Assembly: GCF_000242255.2 (NCBI RefSeq)
Contig: NC_017033.1
Location: forward strand, 2,119,110-2,183,109
Origin: Frateuria aurantia DSM 6220
GTDB taxonomy: Bacteria; Pseudomonadota; Gammaproteobacteria; Xanthomonadales; Rhodanobacteraceae
DNA length: 64,000 nucleotides
Direction of reading: 5' to 3'
Below, piece by piece: positions 1-11,364 of this stretch (the stretch's first letter is position 1; every line of letters begins with the position of its first letter). The notes below the pieces were generated by a model. It was given only the letters and a program-made list of their open reading frames with translations, had not been told where the DNA came from and made no database searches. The position numbers were made by a program, and so were the translations under genes.

Positions 1-186
1 CCAGGCATCCATGGCCTCCAGTCGTGCCAGCTCGTGACTGATCGCAAACACCGGACCCTCGGCAAGGATATTCAGCTCCTTGTCAGTGACAATGGTGGCA
101 ATTTCCAGAATGGAGTCGTTGTCGGTATCCAGACCGGTCATTTCCAGGTCGATCCAGATCAGGTTGTCGTCATTGTGCGAGCGCAT
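1..186 (-). CDS. orn: Oligoribonuclease, N-terminal part (gene runs off the left edge)
   Basis: Encodes the first 62 residues of oligoribonuclease, the DEDDh 3'-5' exonuclease that degrades 2-5 nt RNAs to mononucleotides in the cytoplasm. The visible N-terminus carries the ExoI motif [12 protein letters not shown] with its Asp-x-Glu metal ligands, followed by [12 protein letters not shown] and LNILAEGP, all typical of Orn. The ATG at 186 is preceded by a good GGAGGA ribosome-binding site about 5 nt upstream. A TAGAAT hexamer a little further upstream could be a -10 element, but no convincing -35 goes with it. The C-terminal half, with the remaining catalytic residues, lies outside the window. 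Identification is confident despite truncation. Confidence 0.93.
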   Translation of the reverse strand, partial: MRSHNDDNLIWIDLEMTGLDTDNDSILEIATIVTDKELNILAEGPVFAISHELARLEAMDAW

Positions 187-952
187 TCAGTCCTCCGGGC
201 AGCCCGTCATTCTAAACCAGCTTGACCCTCGAGCACTCATCGCTTGACGGATTCAGGAGCGAACCGACAGCCCGGGCCGACAAGACCGGTCACTACAGCC
301 GGCTACAGTACGGCGAGACACTCGCCGACTTGTTCGCGAGCAGATCAGCCAGCTGCGTCCATGGGCTACGGAGCGGACACCGCCACCGCCAGGCGCCGGT
401 GCCATCATGCATCGTGCAGGCAGGCCCGCCCGAACAGTACCAGCAAGGTGCCCGTCCAGTGTCGATGCGGGCCGACAGCCTGTCAGACGGGCCCCCTCAT
501 CGATCACGCAGGGGATCAACGCCTCGTCAAGAAAACGGCACAGCAGCAGATCAGCCTGCGCCATCCTGGTCGCCACTCGTTCAGTCCCGCTGCTGGATGC
601 CAGCCCGGACAGCGGCAGAGTGGTCACGAAAGCCCTCATCAGACACCACTCCTGGCACCATTGAATCCATGAGTTGCATAAATCCACATGCGAGAGTCAC
701 GGGTTGACAAAGGTTCCCGGGACCGCAATCGCAAGACGCAGGCCAGCATCTGCCGCAAATCGGCAAAGACATGGCGAGTGCCGCCACCACTGGCCGGGCA
801 AGCCATCGATGTGTCGCGCCCCGGAAAATCCGGCAGCAGAGGTTGGTGGCGCCGGCAGACAGGCCCGCGTCTGACGGCTGCCATCAAGGCCGATGGAAGC
901 ACCTCCGCCCGCAGCGGATGAAGGAAGCCGGCAGTCATGCCATCATTCCGGC
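187..952. other. 766-bp stretch without a recognisable gene
   Basis: Between the divergent orn and sbcB genes several overlapping open frames occur on both strands, the longest a 144-codon frame on the minus strand (253-687). None has a recognisable motif and compositions are Arg/Ser/Pro-rich, as expected for chance frames in high-GC DNA. No tRNA fold or strong terminator is apparent. It may hold promoters, a decayed gene or an unannotated RNA; I cannot support any of these. Confidence 0.5.
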
Positions 953-2407
953 ATGACTGAGCCGACTTTCTTCTGGCACGACTACGAGACGTTCGGTGCC
1001 GACCCCAGGCGTGACCGCCCTGTGCAGTTCGCCGGTATCCGCACCGACATGGAGCTGAACATCATCGAAGAACCGGTGATGTTCTACGGCCTGCCGCCGA
1101 AGGACATGCCGCCGCATCCCGAGGCCTGCCTGATCACCCGGATCACGCCGCAGCTGGCGGCACGCGAAGGCATCCGTGAAGCCGAATTCGCTGCGCGGGT
1201 GCAGGAACAGCTGGGCCGGCCCGGAACCTGCGGCGTCGGCTACAACTCGTTGCGCTTCGATGACGAAGTCACCCGGCAACTGCTTTATCGCAATTTCTTC
1301 GATCCATATGCCCGCGAATGGGAGCATGGCAATGCGCGCTGGGATCTGATCGATCTGGTCCGGATGTGCGAGGCACTGCGACCCGACGGGATTCAGTGGC
1401 CGAGCCGCGAAGACGGCGCGCCCAGCTTCAAGCTGGAGCAGCTGGCAACAGCCAATGCACTGGAACAGGCGCAGGCCCATGACGCGCTGTCGGACGTGCG
1501 GGCGCTGATCGGGTTGGCGCAGCTGATCCGCCAGCGGCAACCTCGATTGTGGGACTGGTATTACCAGCTGCGCCGCAAACAACAGGTCCAGTCACTGCTG
1601 GATCCGATCGCGATGACGCCGCTGGTCCATATCTCGTCACGTTATCCCGCAAGTCGTCACTGTCTGGCCATCATCGTGCCGTTGGCCGAGCACCCCTCCC
1701 GCCCGGGCGAGATGATCATCTACGACCTAGACCATGATCCGGATGATTGGCTGGCACTGGATGCCCAGAGCATTGCCGACCGCGTCTTTGTCGCCCGCGC
1801 CGATCTTCCCGAGGGCATCGAGCGCGTGCCGCTGCGCACCTTGCGCAGCAATCGCGCACCGGCGCTGGCACCCATGTCGGTGTTGCGGCCGGTCGATCTC
1901 GAGCGACTGCAGTTGAATCCGGACATCCAGCTCGCCCATCTGGAGAAGCTGCGCCGGGCCCCGGACCTCGTCAGCAAGGTCCGCGACATTTTCGGCCATG
2001 CCTCGGACTTCCCGCCAGCCGGCGATCCCGAACTGGCCCTCTATGACGGTTTCGCCGCACGCGCAGACAAGCCCTTGCTGGTCAAGGTCCGTACCAGTCC
2101 GCCGGAGGCACTGGCCGGACTGGCCTCCGCATTCAAGGATCCGCGCTATCCCGAATTGCTGTTCCGTTACCGGGCCCGCAACTGGCCGGAAACGCTTTCC
2201 GCCGAGGAAACGGCCCGCTGGAGGGCTTTCCTTCAGGACCGACTGAGCGGACGCAGCCCCACGGTCGAGCTCAGCCTGGCCGAGTATTTCCAGCGGATCG
2301 CAAGCTTGCGCGAGGAGCGTACCGCCCCTGCCGATCAACTGCTGCTGGATCAGCTGCAGGTCTGGGGCGAGTCCCTGGGCGAAGACCTATCCCTGCCGAT
2401 TGCCTGA
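953..2407 (+). CDS. sbcB: Exodeoxyribonuclease I
   Basis: A 484-residue ExoI that degrades single-stranded DNA 3'-5', acting in recombination and mismatch repair; E. coli ExoI is 475 residues. The DEDDh catalytic set is visible with the family's spacing: D10 and E12 in HDYETFG, D103 in NSLRFDDE, and H176/D181 in HDALSD. The SH3-like and C-terminal helical regions follow. I chose the ATG at 953 because MTEPTFFWHDYETFG matches the family N-terminus; the frame opens 20 codons earlier with a low-complexity stretch that looks untranslated. The ribosome-binding site before 953 is weak. A DUF2461 gene follows 20 bp downstream, probably on the same transcript. Confidence 0.95.
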   Translation: MTEPTFFWHDYETFGADPRRDRPVQFAGIRTDMELNIIEEPVMFYGLPPKDMPPHPEACLITRITPQLAAREGIREAEFAARVQEQLGRPGTCGVGYNSLRFDDEVTRQLLYRNFFDPYAREWEHGNARWDLIDLVRMCEALRPDGIQWPSREDGAPSFKLEQLATANALEQAQAHDALSDVRALIGLAQLIRQRQPRLWDWYYQLRRKQQVQSLLDPIAMTPLVHISSRYPASRHCLAIIVPLAEHPSRPGEMIIYDLDHDPDDWLALDAQSIADRVFVARADLPEGIERVPLRTLRSNRAPALAPMSVLRPVDLERLQLNPDIQLAHLEKLRRAPDLVSKVRDIFGHASDFPPAGDPELALYDGFAARADKPLLVKVRTSPPEALAGLASAFKDPRYPELLFRYRARNWPETLSAEETARWRAFLQDRLSGRSPTVELSLAEYFQRIASLREERTAPADQLLLDQLQVWGESLGEDLSLPIA

Positions 2408-2427
2408 CCGATTGATTGAGAAGATAC

Positions 2428-3114
2428 ATGGCCACACCGTATTTCAGCCCCGCCAGTTTCCAGTTCCTCAGCCGTCTGGAACGCCACAATCAGCGCGAGT
2501 GGTTCCACCAGCACAAGGACGAGTATGAGCGCCATCTCCGCGAGCCGTTCCAGCGCCTGATCGTGGATCTGCAGGTACCCTTGGCCGCGATCAGTCCACA
2601 TTTCCGTGCCGATCCACGCAAGGTAGGCGGCTCGCTGTTCCGGATTCACCGCGATACCCGCTACGCCCATGACAAGGATCCCTACAAAACCTGGCAGGGC
2701 GCACGCTTTTTCCATGAGCGCCATCGCCAGATTCAGGCGCCGTCCTTTTATGTACAGTTGCAACCCGGCGACTGCTTTGCCGGCGCCGGCATCTGGAGCC
2801 CCGAACCGCCAACCTTGAAGTCTCTGCGTGAATTCATCGCCGACAATCCGGCGGCCTGGAAGCGGGCCACCCACAACGTGGATTTCAGACAGCGCTTTGT
2901 GTTCTGGGGTGAATCATTGAAACGCCCGCCGCGCGGCTATGACCCGGACCATGAGCTGATCGAGGATCTCAAGCGCAAGCATTTCGCGGCCGGCCGCGAA
3001 TTTGACGAGTCGCTGGCCTGCTCCGCAGAGCTGTTGCCCTGGCTCATCGAGCAGTACCAGGCTCTGGCGCCGATGGTGGATTATCTTTGCGCCGCCCGCG
3101 AACTGGATTTCTGA
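2428..3114 (+). CDS. DUF2461 family protein
   Basis: A 228-residue soluble protein of the DUF2461 (TIGR02453) family, whose biochemical role is not established. Family hallmarks are visible: the N-terminal YFSPASFQFLSRLERHNQREW, the central segment GGSLFRIHRDTRYAHDKDPY, and the KTWQGARFFHE motif, together with a length near the usual 220. The ATG at 2428 is preceded by GAGAAG; a TTG four codons upstream is in frame but less likely. It lies 20 bp behind sbcB on the same strand, so the two may be co-transcribed, but family members occur widely without sbcB and no functional link should be inferred from that. Confidence 0.85.
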   Translation: MATPYFSPASFQFLSRLERHNQREWFHQHKDEYERHLREPFQRLIVDLQVPLAAISPHFRADPRKVGGSLFRIHRDTRYAHDKDPYKTWQGARFFHERHRQIQAPSFYVQLQPGDCFAGAGIWSPEPPTLKSLREFIADNPAAWKRATHNVDFRQRFVFWGESLKRPPRGYDPDHELIEDLKRKHFAAGREFDESLACSAELLPWLIEQYQALAPMVDYLCAARELDF

Positions 3115-3370
3115 ACGCGCTGCAGGCCGGTCGCGCTCGACCGCCTCCGCCCCAACCGATCGGCACCGAGAGACTTCTGAAAGATCTTGCAGATACCGAA
3201 TTTTTCCTGATGCCGCGCCCCTGGATGCACGCGGGCGAAAAGCCACCCGCCCACCGCAGGAAAAAATCGCTTTCCACCAGGTGCAGCCGGCAAACCGGGG
3301 TCTTGGCGCGCCGATGAGCATCCCATGCCTCGACAAAGGCGATAGGCCCTCGCGCCAAAGTACGCAACAC

Positions 3371-3395
3371 AAGGCCGGGCTGACAGCCCGGCCTT
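3371..3395 (-). terminator. Stem-loop between the DUF2461 gene and the convergent MHS transporter
   Basis: A perfect 11-bp GC-rich stem (AAGGCCGGGCT / AGCCCGGCCTT) with a GAC loop lies 13 bp downstream of the minus-strand transporter. There is no uninterrupted T tract on either strand (TTGTGTTG on the minus strand), so intrinsic termination is probable rather than certain. It could serve both converging units. Confidence 0.6.
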
Positions 3396-3408
3396 GAATC
3401 GCGATAGA

Positions 3409-4710
3409 TCAGCGCTCGAAATCGCGCCGGCGGCTACAGGCCAGATACACGGCCGTCACCAGGCCGAGCACCGCCACCCCGATCACGTAGTTCGCCGCCG
3501 CCATCGGGCCATAGATCTTGCTGAGCGAGGCAATCAGGGGCGGTGTCACAGCACCTGACAAGGCATAGGCCAGATTGTAGGCAAAGGCGATGCCTGAGTA
3601 ACGGATCGCCGCGGGAAAGGCCGCCACCATCACGGCCGGTACCACGCCGACCACGCCCACCGAAAGACCCGTCAAGGCATACAGCAGCAGAAAATGCTGA
3701 CCACCCGCCTGCAGGTCCAGAAACAGCCATTTGCTCATCACGATCAACGCGACCAGAAACAGGGCCATGGTCAAGGGGCGTCCCAGGCGATCAACGAACC
3801 AGCCCGAGACCAGGGTGCCTACCATCAGGCAGGCCGCCGCCAGACTGCTGCCGGTGAAAGCCTCGGCCGCCGGCAGATGGAAAGCTGTCTGAACCAGGGT
3901 CGGCGTCATCAGGATCAGTACCACGATGGCCGCCGTCAGCAACCAGGTGACCAGCATGCTGATGGCGATGCCCCGCCCATGTCCGACCACGACCTGCTTG
4001 AGCGGCAGTCCTTCGGACAATTCACGATTGGCGCGCATGGCCTCGAACACCGGCGTCTCGCTCAGCCAGCGCCGCATCCAGACACTGAGCAGGCCGAATA
4101 CGCCCCCCAGCAGAAACGGAATGCGCCAGGCATAGCGATGAATGTCGCCATTGCTGAAATGGTGACTGATCCAGGCGGCCATCAAGGAGCCCATCAGAAT
4201 GCCGGCCGTGATGCCGCAGGTCAGACTGGAGAGTCCGAACCCGACGCTGCGGCGCGGCGCATGCTCGGCCACGAAGACCCAGGCGCCAGGCATCTCGCCG
4301 CCGATGGCCACGCCCTGAAGCACCCTGAGCAGCAGCAGCAGCAGCGGTGCCACCACCCCGGCACGGGCGTAGTCAGGCAACAAGCCGATGCACAAGGTGG
4401 GCAGCGCCATCAGCAGCACGCTGAGCGAAAACATCCGCTTGCGCCCAAGGCGGTCACCGAAATGAGCCATCGCCACGCCTCCCAGCGGACGAGCAAGATA
4501 GCCTGCGGCAAAGATGCCGAATACCTGGAACTGCGCCAGCCAGGGCGACATGCCGGCGGGAAAGAACAACTGGCCCAGCACCTTGGTGAAAAACACGAAT
4601 ACCACGAAATCGTAAAACTCGAGAGCACCACCAAGCGCCGACAGGATCAGGGTCTTTGCGTCATTTCGTGCCAAGTCATGGGGCACGGCCGGAGAACCTA
4701 CAGCACTCAT
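3409..4710 (-). CDS. MFS transporter, metabolite:H+ symporter (MHS) type
   Basis: A 433-residue, 12-helix major facilitator of the metabolite:H+ symporter family (ProP, KgtP and ShiA relatives), predicted to import a small organic acid or zwitterion across the inner membrane with protons. Signatures include the N-terminal LGGALEFYDFVVFVF in helix 1, the loop 2-3 motif HFGDRLGRKR, RVLQGVAIGGEMPGA in helix 4, and the central WRIPFLLGG. I use the ATG at 4710; an upstream TTG at 4731 is in frame. It is divergent from a DUF1302 outer-membrane protein, 209 bp apart, so the pair may handle one substrate across the two membranes. That link is inference, and the substrate cannot be read from sequence. 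Confidence 0.88.
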   Translation of the reverse strand: MSAVGSPAVPHDLARNDAKTLILSALGGALEFYDFVVFVFFTKVLGQLFFPAGMSPWLAQFQVFGIFAAGYLARPLGGVAMAHFGDRLGRKRMFSLSVLLMALPTLCIGLLPDYARAGVVAPLLLLLLRVLQGVAIGGEMPGAWVFVAEHAPRRSVGFGLSSLTCGITAGILMGSLMAAWISHHFSNGDIHRYAWRIPFLLGGVFGLLSVWMRRWLSETPVFEAMRANRELSEGLPLKQVVVGHGRGIAISMLVTWLLTAAIVVLILMTPTLVQTAFHLPAAEAFTGSSLAAACLMVGTLVSGWFVDRLGRPLTMALFLVALIVMSKWLFLDLQAGGQHFLLLYALTGLSVGVVGVVPAVMVAAFPAAIRYSGIAFAYNLAYALSGAVTPPLIASLSKIYGPMAAANYVIGVAVLGLVTAVYLACSRRRDFER

Positions 4711-4855
4711 CGGATATACAAACCTGCTCAATGTTCAAATCGTCCGGACCGACCCTGACAGGGCCTCCCTGCGGTCCGGCATGGGGATGAAGCGACCCGC
4801 CGGTTCGGCGGATCGATGGCGGGCGACATCTACCGCCAGCCGTCCGAACAGCCAC

Positions 4856-4886
4856 TTTACACAAAAGCTAAATAAAATGTTATAAA
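4856..4886 (+). promoter_or_regulatory. Candidate sigma-70 promoter for the DUF1302 gene
   Basis: An AT-rich island in otherwise GC-rich DNA carries TTTACA (4856-4861) and TATAAA (4881-4886); a register TTACAC-N17-TTATAA is also possible. It is followed by an imperfect hairpin (GCCGGCCGA / TCGACCGGC around 4890-4916) just before the start codon, which could fold in the 5' leader and affect translation or stability. Confidence 0.4.
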
Positions 4887-4919
4887 CGCCGGCCGACCTT
4901 TTTTATCGACCGGCACGCC

Positions 4920-6800
4920 ATGGCATCAACCCGCTCCTTCCCCGCCCCTCGTACCGCGCTGTGCGGCGCCCTGCTTGTCGCCTCGGCCATGCCTGTCCAT
5001 GCAGTGGATTTCCAGCTTGATGGCGACGAGATCAAAGGGGTATGGAAGTCGCGCGTCGTCGCCGGCACCGGCATCCGCACCAGCGGACGCTCCCGACACC
5101 TGATCGGCAAGGGTTTCAATTCGGAAGGCAAGCCCAAGGGAGGCGATGGCGCCGACACGGCCGACGACGGCAACCTGAACTACGGCAAAGGCGATGTCTA
5201 CAGCAGCCTGTTCAAGATCGTCAGCAGTCTGGACATGTCCTGGCACCAGTTCGGCTTCGATGTCAGTGCCCGCACCTGGTATGACGCTACCCAGAAAAAC
5301 CACGAAGTGCCTCAGGGCAATTCAGCCAGCGGCTTTGCCGCCGATCAGCCGCTGAGCGATCACGGTTTCGACCGGTCGAACAAGTTTTCCGGTTTCATGC
5401 TGCTCAATGCCTATCTGTACGGCCATTTCGATCTGGGTGGCAGCAACGGTCTGGATCTGCGGCTGGGGCGCCAGACGGTGCGCTGGGGCGAGGACATGTT
5501 TGTGCAGAACCTCAACCAGATCAATCCGATCGACTACACCACCCTGCACCGTCCCGGCACCGATGCTGCCACAGAAGCCCAGTTGCCGGTGGAAATGCTG
5601 TGGGGCAAGTGGTCAGTCAACGATGACCTCAGTGTCGAAATGTTTTACCAGTGGAAATGGCGCCCCTCGGAATATGACCCCTGCGGTACTTTTTTCAGCA
5701 GTACCGACCTGGGCATCGACCAGAGCTGCAGCGGAATCCAGAGCAATGCCTATTACCCGCTCAATGCCTACTCCAAGGGCGCGGGCACCTGGCTGAGCGA
5801 CGGCTACATGAACTCGATCGGCGCCATCCTTCCGGGTGGGCGACGCATCCAGGGCCGCAACAGCGGGCAATGGGGCCTGGCCACCCATTACACCTGGGAA
5901 GCCGCGCATACCACCTTTGGCGGCTACTACATGAATATCAATTCGCGCAGCCCCCTGCTGGATGCGACGACGGAGAATCCGGCCACCCAGAACAACAGTG
6001 TCATCGCCAAACTGGAAGCTGCCGGCGTGCCTGCCGCCTATGCGGCCTTGTCAGCCAAGCTCTCCAGCATCACTGAATTCTGGGAATTCCCCAACGACAT
6101 CCATATCGCCGGCCTCTCGGCGGTAACCACGATCAACAAGTGGCGCCTCGCCGGCGAAGCGTCCTATACGAGCAACCTGCCCGTGCAGCTCAATACCGCG
6201 GACATGTTCGCCGCGCTGACACGCGACGGCGGCCCCATCGGCAACCGGATGGCCAACCTGAGTCCCGGTGATACCTTGCGCGGCTATGACCGCTTCGACA
6301 AGACCCAGGTCCAGTTCAATTTCAAGCGAAGCTTCGGGCGAATCCTGGGCGCTGACAGCAGCATGGCCATGGGCGAACTGGTCTGGACCCATACCAATCT
6401 GCCCCCTCTGTCCCAAGCACGTTATGGTCGTGGATTTGCCTGGGGCTATTCTCCGCAGTATTCCGACGGCACCTGTTCGGCGGTACAGAATCCGCAGGGC
6501 TGCCTGGCCAAGGGCTATTTCACCCGCCAAGCCTGGGCCTATCGCCTTCGCGGCCAGCTGAACTACAGCCTGCCGGGCCACTGGACCTTGTCACCGAGCC
6601 TGCAGTGGGGACAGGACATGCACGGCTATTCGCCTGACTACCAACTGGTCCAGGGCCGCAAACTGATCGTTCTGGGTCTGGCCGCCAGCCACCGCCGGTA
6701 CTCGATCGCCGTCAACTACAGCAACTGGCTCGGCAATGATCCCTACGACACCTTGATCGATCACGACTTCGTCAGCGTGGCCTTCAGCGCCAACTTCTGA
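4920..6800 (+). CDS. DUF1302 family outer-membrane protein
   Basis: A 626-residue secreted protein with a signal peptide (Arg at residues 5 and 11, a hydrophobic core, and VHA cleavage near residue 28) followed by the DUF1302 domain. Typical features are DFQLDGDEIKGVW at the mature N-terminus, the strand motif DLRLGRQTVRWGEDMF, repeated amphipathic strands rich in aromatic residues, and a terminal Phe (SVAFSANF), as in beta-barrels inserted by BamA. Family members are thought to be outer-membrane proteins, often near genes for hydrophobic or organic substrates. It is divergent from an MHS permease. The DUF1329 partner that often follows DUF1302 in pseudomonads is absent. Specific function unknown. 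Confidence 0.85.
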   Translation: MASTRSFPAPRTALCGALLVASAMPVHAVDFQLDGDEIKGVWKSRVVAGTGIRTSGRSRHLIGKGFNSEGKPKGGDGADTADDGNLNYGKGDVYSSLFKIVSSLDMSWHQFGFDVSARTWYDATQKNHEVPQGNSASGFAADQPLSDHGFDRSNKFSGFMLLNAYLYGHFDLGGSNGLDLRLGRQTVRWGEDMFVQNLNQINPIDYTTLHRPGTDAATEAQLPVEMLWGKWSVNDDLSVEMFYQWKWRPSEYDPCGTFFSSTDLGIDQSCSGIQSNAYYPLNAYSKGAGTWLSDGYMNSIGAILPGGRRIQGRNSGQWGLATHYTWEAAHTTFGGYYMNINSRSPLLDATTENPATQNNSVIAKLEAAGVPAAYAALSAKLSSITEFWEFPNDIHIAGLSAVTTINKWRLAGEASYTSNLPVQLNTADMFAALTRDGGPIGNRMANLSPGDTLRGYDRFDKTQVQFNFKRSFGRILGADSSMAMGELVWTHTNLPPLSQARYGRGFAWGYSPQYSDGTCSAVQNPQGCLAKGYFTRQAWAYRLRGQLNYSLPGHWTLSPSLQWGQDMHGYSPDYQLVQGRKLIVLGLAASHRRYSIAVNYSNWLGNDPYDTLIDHDFVSVAFSANF

Positions 6801-7149
6801 GCCACCTGCCCTGGGCGAGCAAATCGCGGATACTCCTGCGACAGCCATGCATTTTCACGGCCGCGCGGATCCATCGGCTGAGGATCCGTCCGGCCAGACC
6901 GGTCGGCGCGCCTGAAGGCCGGCGGCCCGACCGGCGGGGCGGCCACTGTCCGCGGCGTGGCATCCAAAACCAAGACCGGCATGCGTCCGACTCCTGCGGC
7001 CTGCGTGCCGCCATGGCCCCTGATCGGGCACTCGCCGCGACGTCCCTGATCACCATCCACGACGAAGCCAGCGACAGCTTTTCCGGGGTGCGCATGCCCG
7101 GCTGCACGCCGGCGTCGGCCGGCATGCCCACCGGATCAGTCCGCAGCGA
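6801..7149. other. 349-bp intergenic stretch rich in inverted repeats
   Basis: No credible gene. It contains several GC-rich dyads: CCGGTCGG...CCGACCGG around 6899-6935, and GCATGCC...GGCATGC around 7092-7127. They could form terminators for the DUF1302 gene and for the small gene that runs into it from the right. None has a T tract, so I do not call a terminator. Confidence 0.45.
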
Positions 7150-7317
7150 TCAGCCGCGCGACCGGTCCTTGAACAGCATGCCGACGCCGACCACGATCAG
7201 GATCAGCGGCCACCAGGTGCTCAGCAATTGCCCGATATGCAGGTCGAATCCGAAATTGCGCAGCAGAAACAGGATTCCGACCACGACAAGAACGATACCG
7301 GCGGCACTGGGTTTCAT
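7150..7317 (-). CDS. LiaI/LiaF-type transmembrane small protein (55 aa)
   Basis: A 55-residue protein beginning MKPSAAGIVLVVVGILFLL and ending FKDRSRG. It consists almost entirely of two hydrophobic helices (about residues 6-19 and 35-49) joined by RNFGFDLHIGQLLSTWWP. The pattern, with Gly-rich helix, Arg-Asn, Trp-Trp-Pro and a second LILIVVGVGMLF helix, is that of the LiaI/LiaF-like transmembrane domain (DUF5668) found in envelope-stress proteins. Function of stand-alone copies is unknown. The ATG at 7317 is preceded by GAAGAG about 8 nt upstream. It is flanked by long non-coding stretches and has no operon partner. The composition and clean domain match make it a real gene despite its size. 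Confidence 0.75.
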   Translation of the reverse strand: MKPSAAGIVLVVVGILFLLRNFGFDLHIGQLLSTWWPLILIVVGVGMLFKDRSRG

Positions 7318-7587
7318 GAACGCTACTCTTCAGGGGAACGATGCCCAGTCTGCGGACCCGGACCTGAATCCGTCAATGGCAGGTTGCGATCATGGACGCG
7401 AACATCCTCTGTGCGGCAGCCGGCACCCGCAGCGACATCCATGCGGCGACGTACAGGCTGACTGCGCAGCACATTGCAATTCCTTTATTCGCGTACCCCA
7501 GGGCATGCCGCTGTCCAGTCGGCATCGGCCCGGCAGGCATCCACCGCGCGCAACGTTCGGCGACGGCCCGCAAACCATCTCGGCGAT

Positions 7588-11009
<3,422 letters not shown>

Positions 11010-11200
11010 TTACACCGAGGCCCCGGATTCCTTCCCTGACCTCGGCCGCAACAACCCGCCGCAGCCGGACTTCACCAGCTCGGCCGCAAAGACCAGTGCA
11101 AGCTCGCCATCAACGGACAGAAAGTAGATCCGCCAGCCGGAACCAGGCCGTCGAGGATAGCTTCTGCCATGACGGAAGACGTCGGACCGGACCGGACGAC
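11010..11200 (-). pseudogene. Possible remnant of a HigB/RelE-type toxin gene
   Basis: In one minus-strand frame the segment GSGWRIYFLSVDGELALVF (about 11084-11144) resembles the GPGYRVYF...VVLLLCGG core of RelE/HigB-superfamily addiction toxins. The sequence upstream in that frame does not look like the rest of the fold, the family's GG-D-K motif is lost after it, and no antitoxin gene is adjacent. I read it as a decayed fragment in the ligA-permease interval; it may equally be chance similarity. Confidence 0.28.
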
Positions 11201-11364
11201 ATGCTCCCGGCAGGATCGCAACACCGGCTGCCGCATCGGTACAGTCCCGGATATCCGCCAATGATGCGTAGACTGGCGCACGAAGCCGGCTCGAGCCAGG
11301 CATCGGCATGGCCTTCAGCGACCAGCCATCCCGGCCTGATCGACACAGGTTATGATAGACGACC

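Noticed and set aside
253-687. Minus-strand 144-codon frame in the orn-sbcB interval
   Set aside because: No ribosome-binding site of quality and no recognisable domain; kept only as part of the unassigned stretch.
4299-4345. CAGCAGCAGCAG-type repeat inside the MHS transporter gene
   Set aside because: It encodes a leucine run within a membrane helix (LLLLLLRVLQG) and reflects CTG codon use, not a regulatory repeat.
6899-6935. CCGGTCGG...CCGACCGG dyad after the DUF1302 gene as a rho-independent terminator
   Set aside because: Long irregular loop and no T tract; could be chance in GC-rich DNA.
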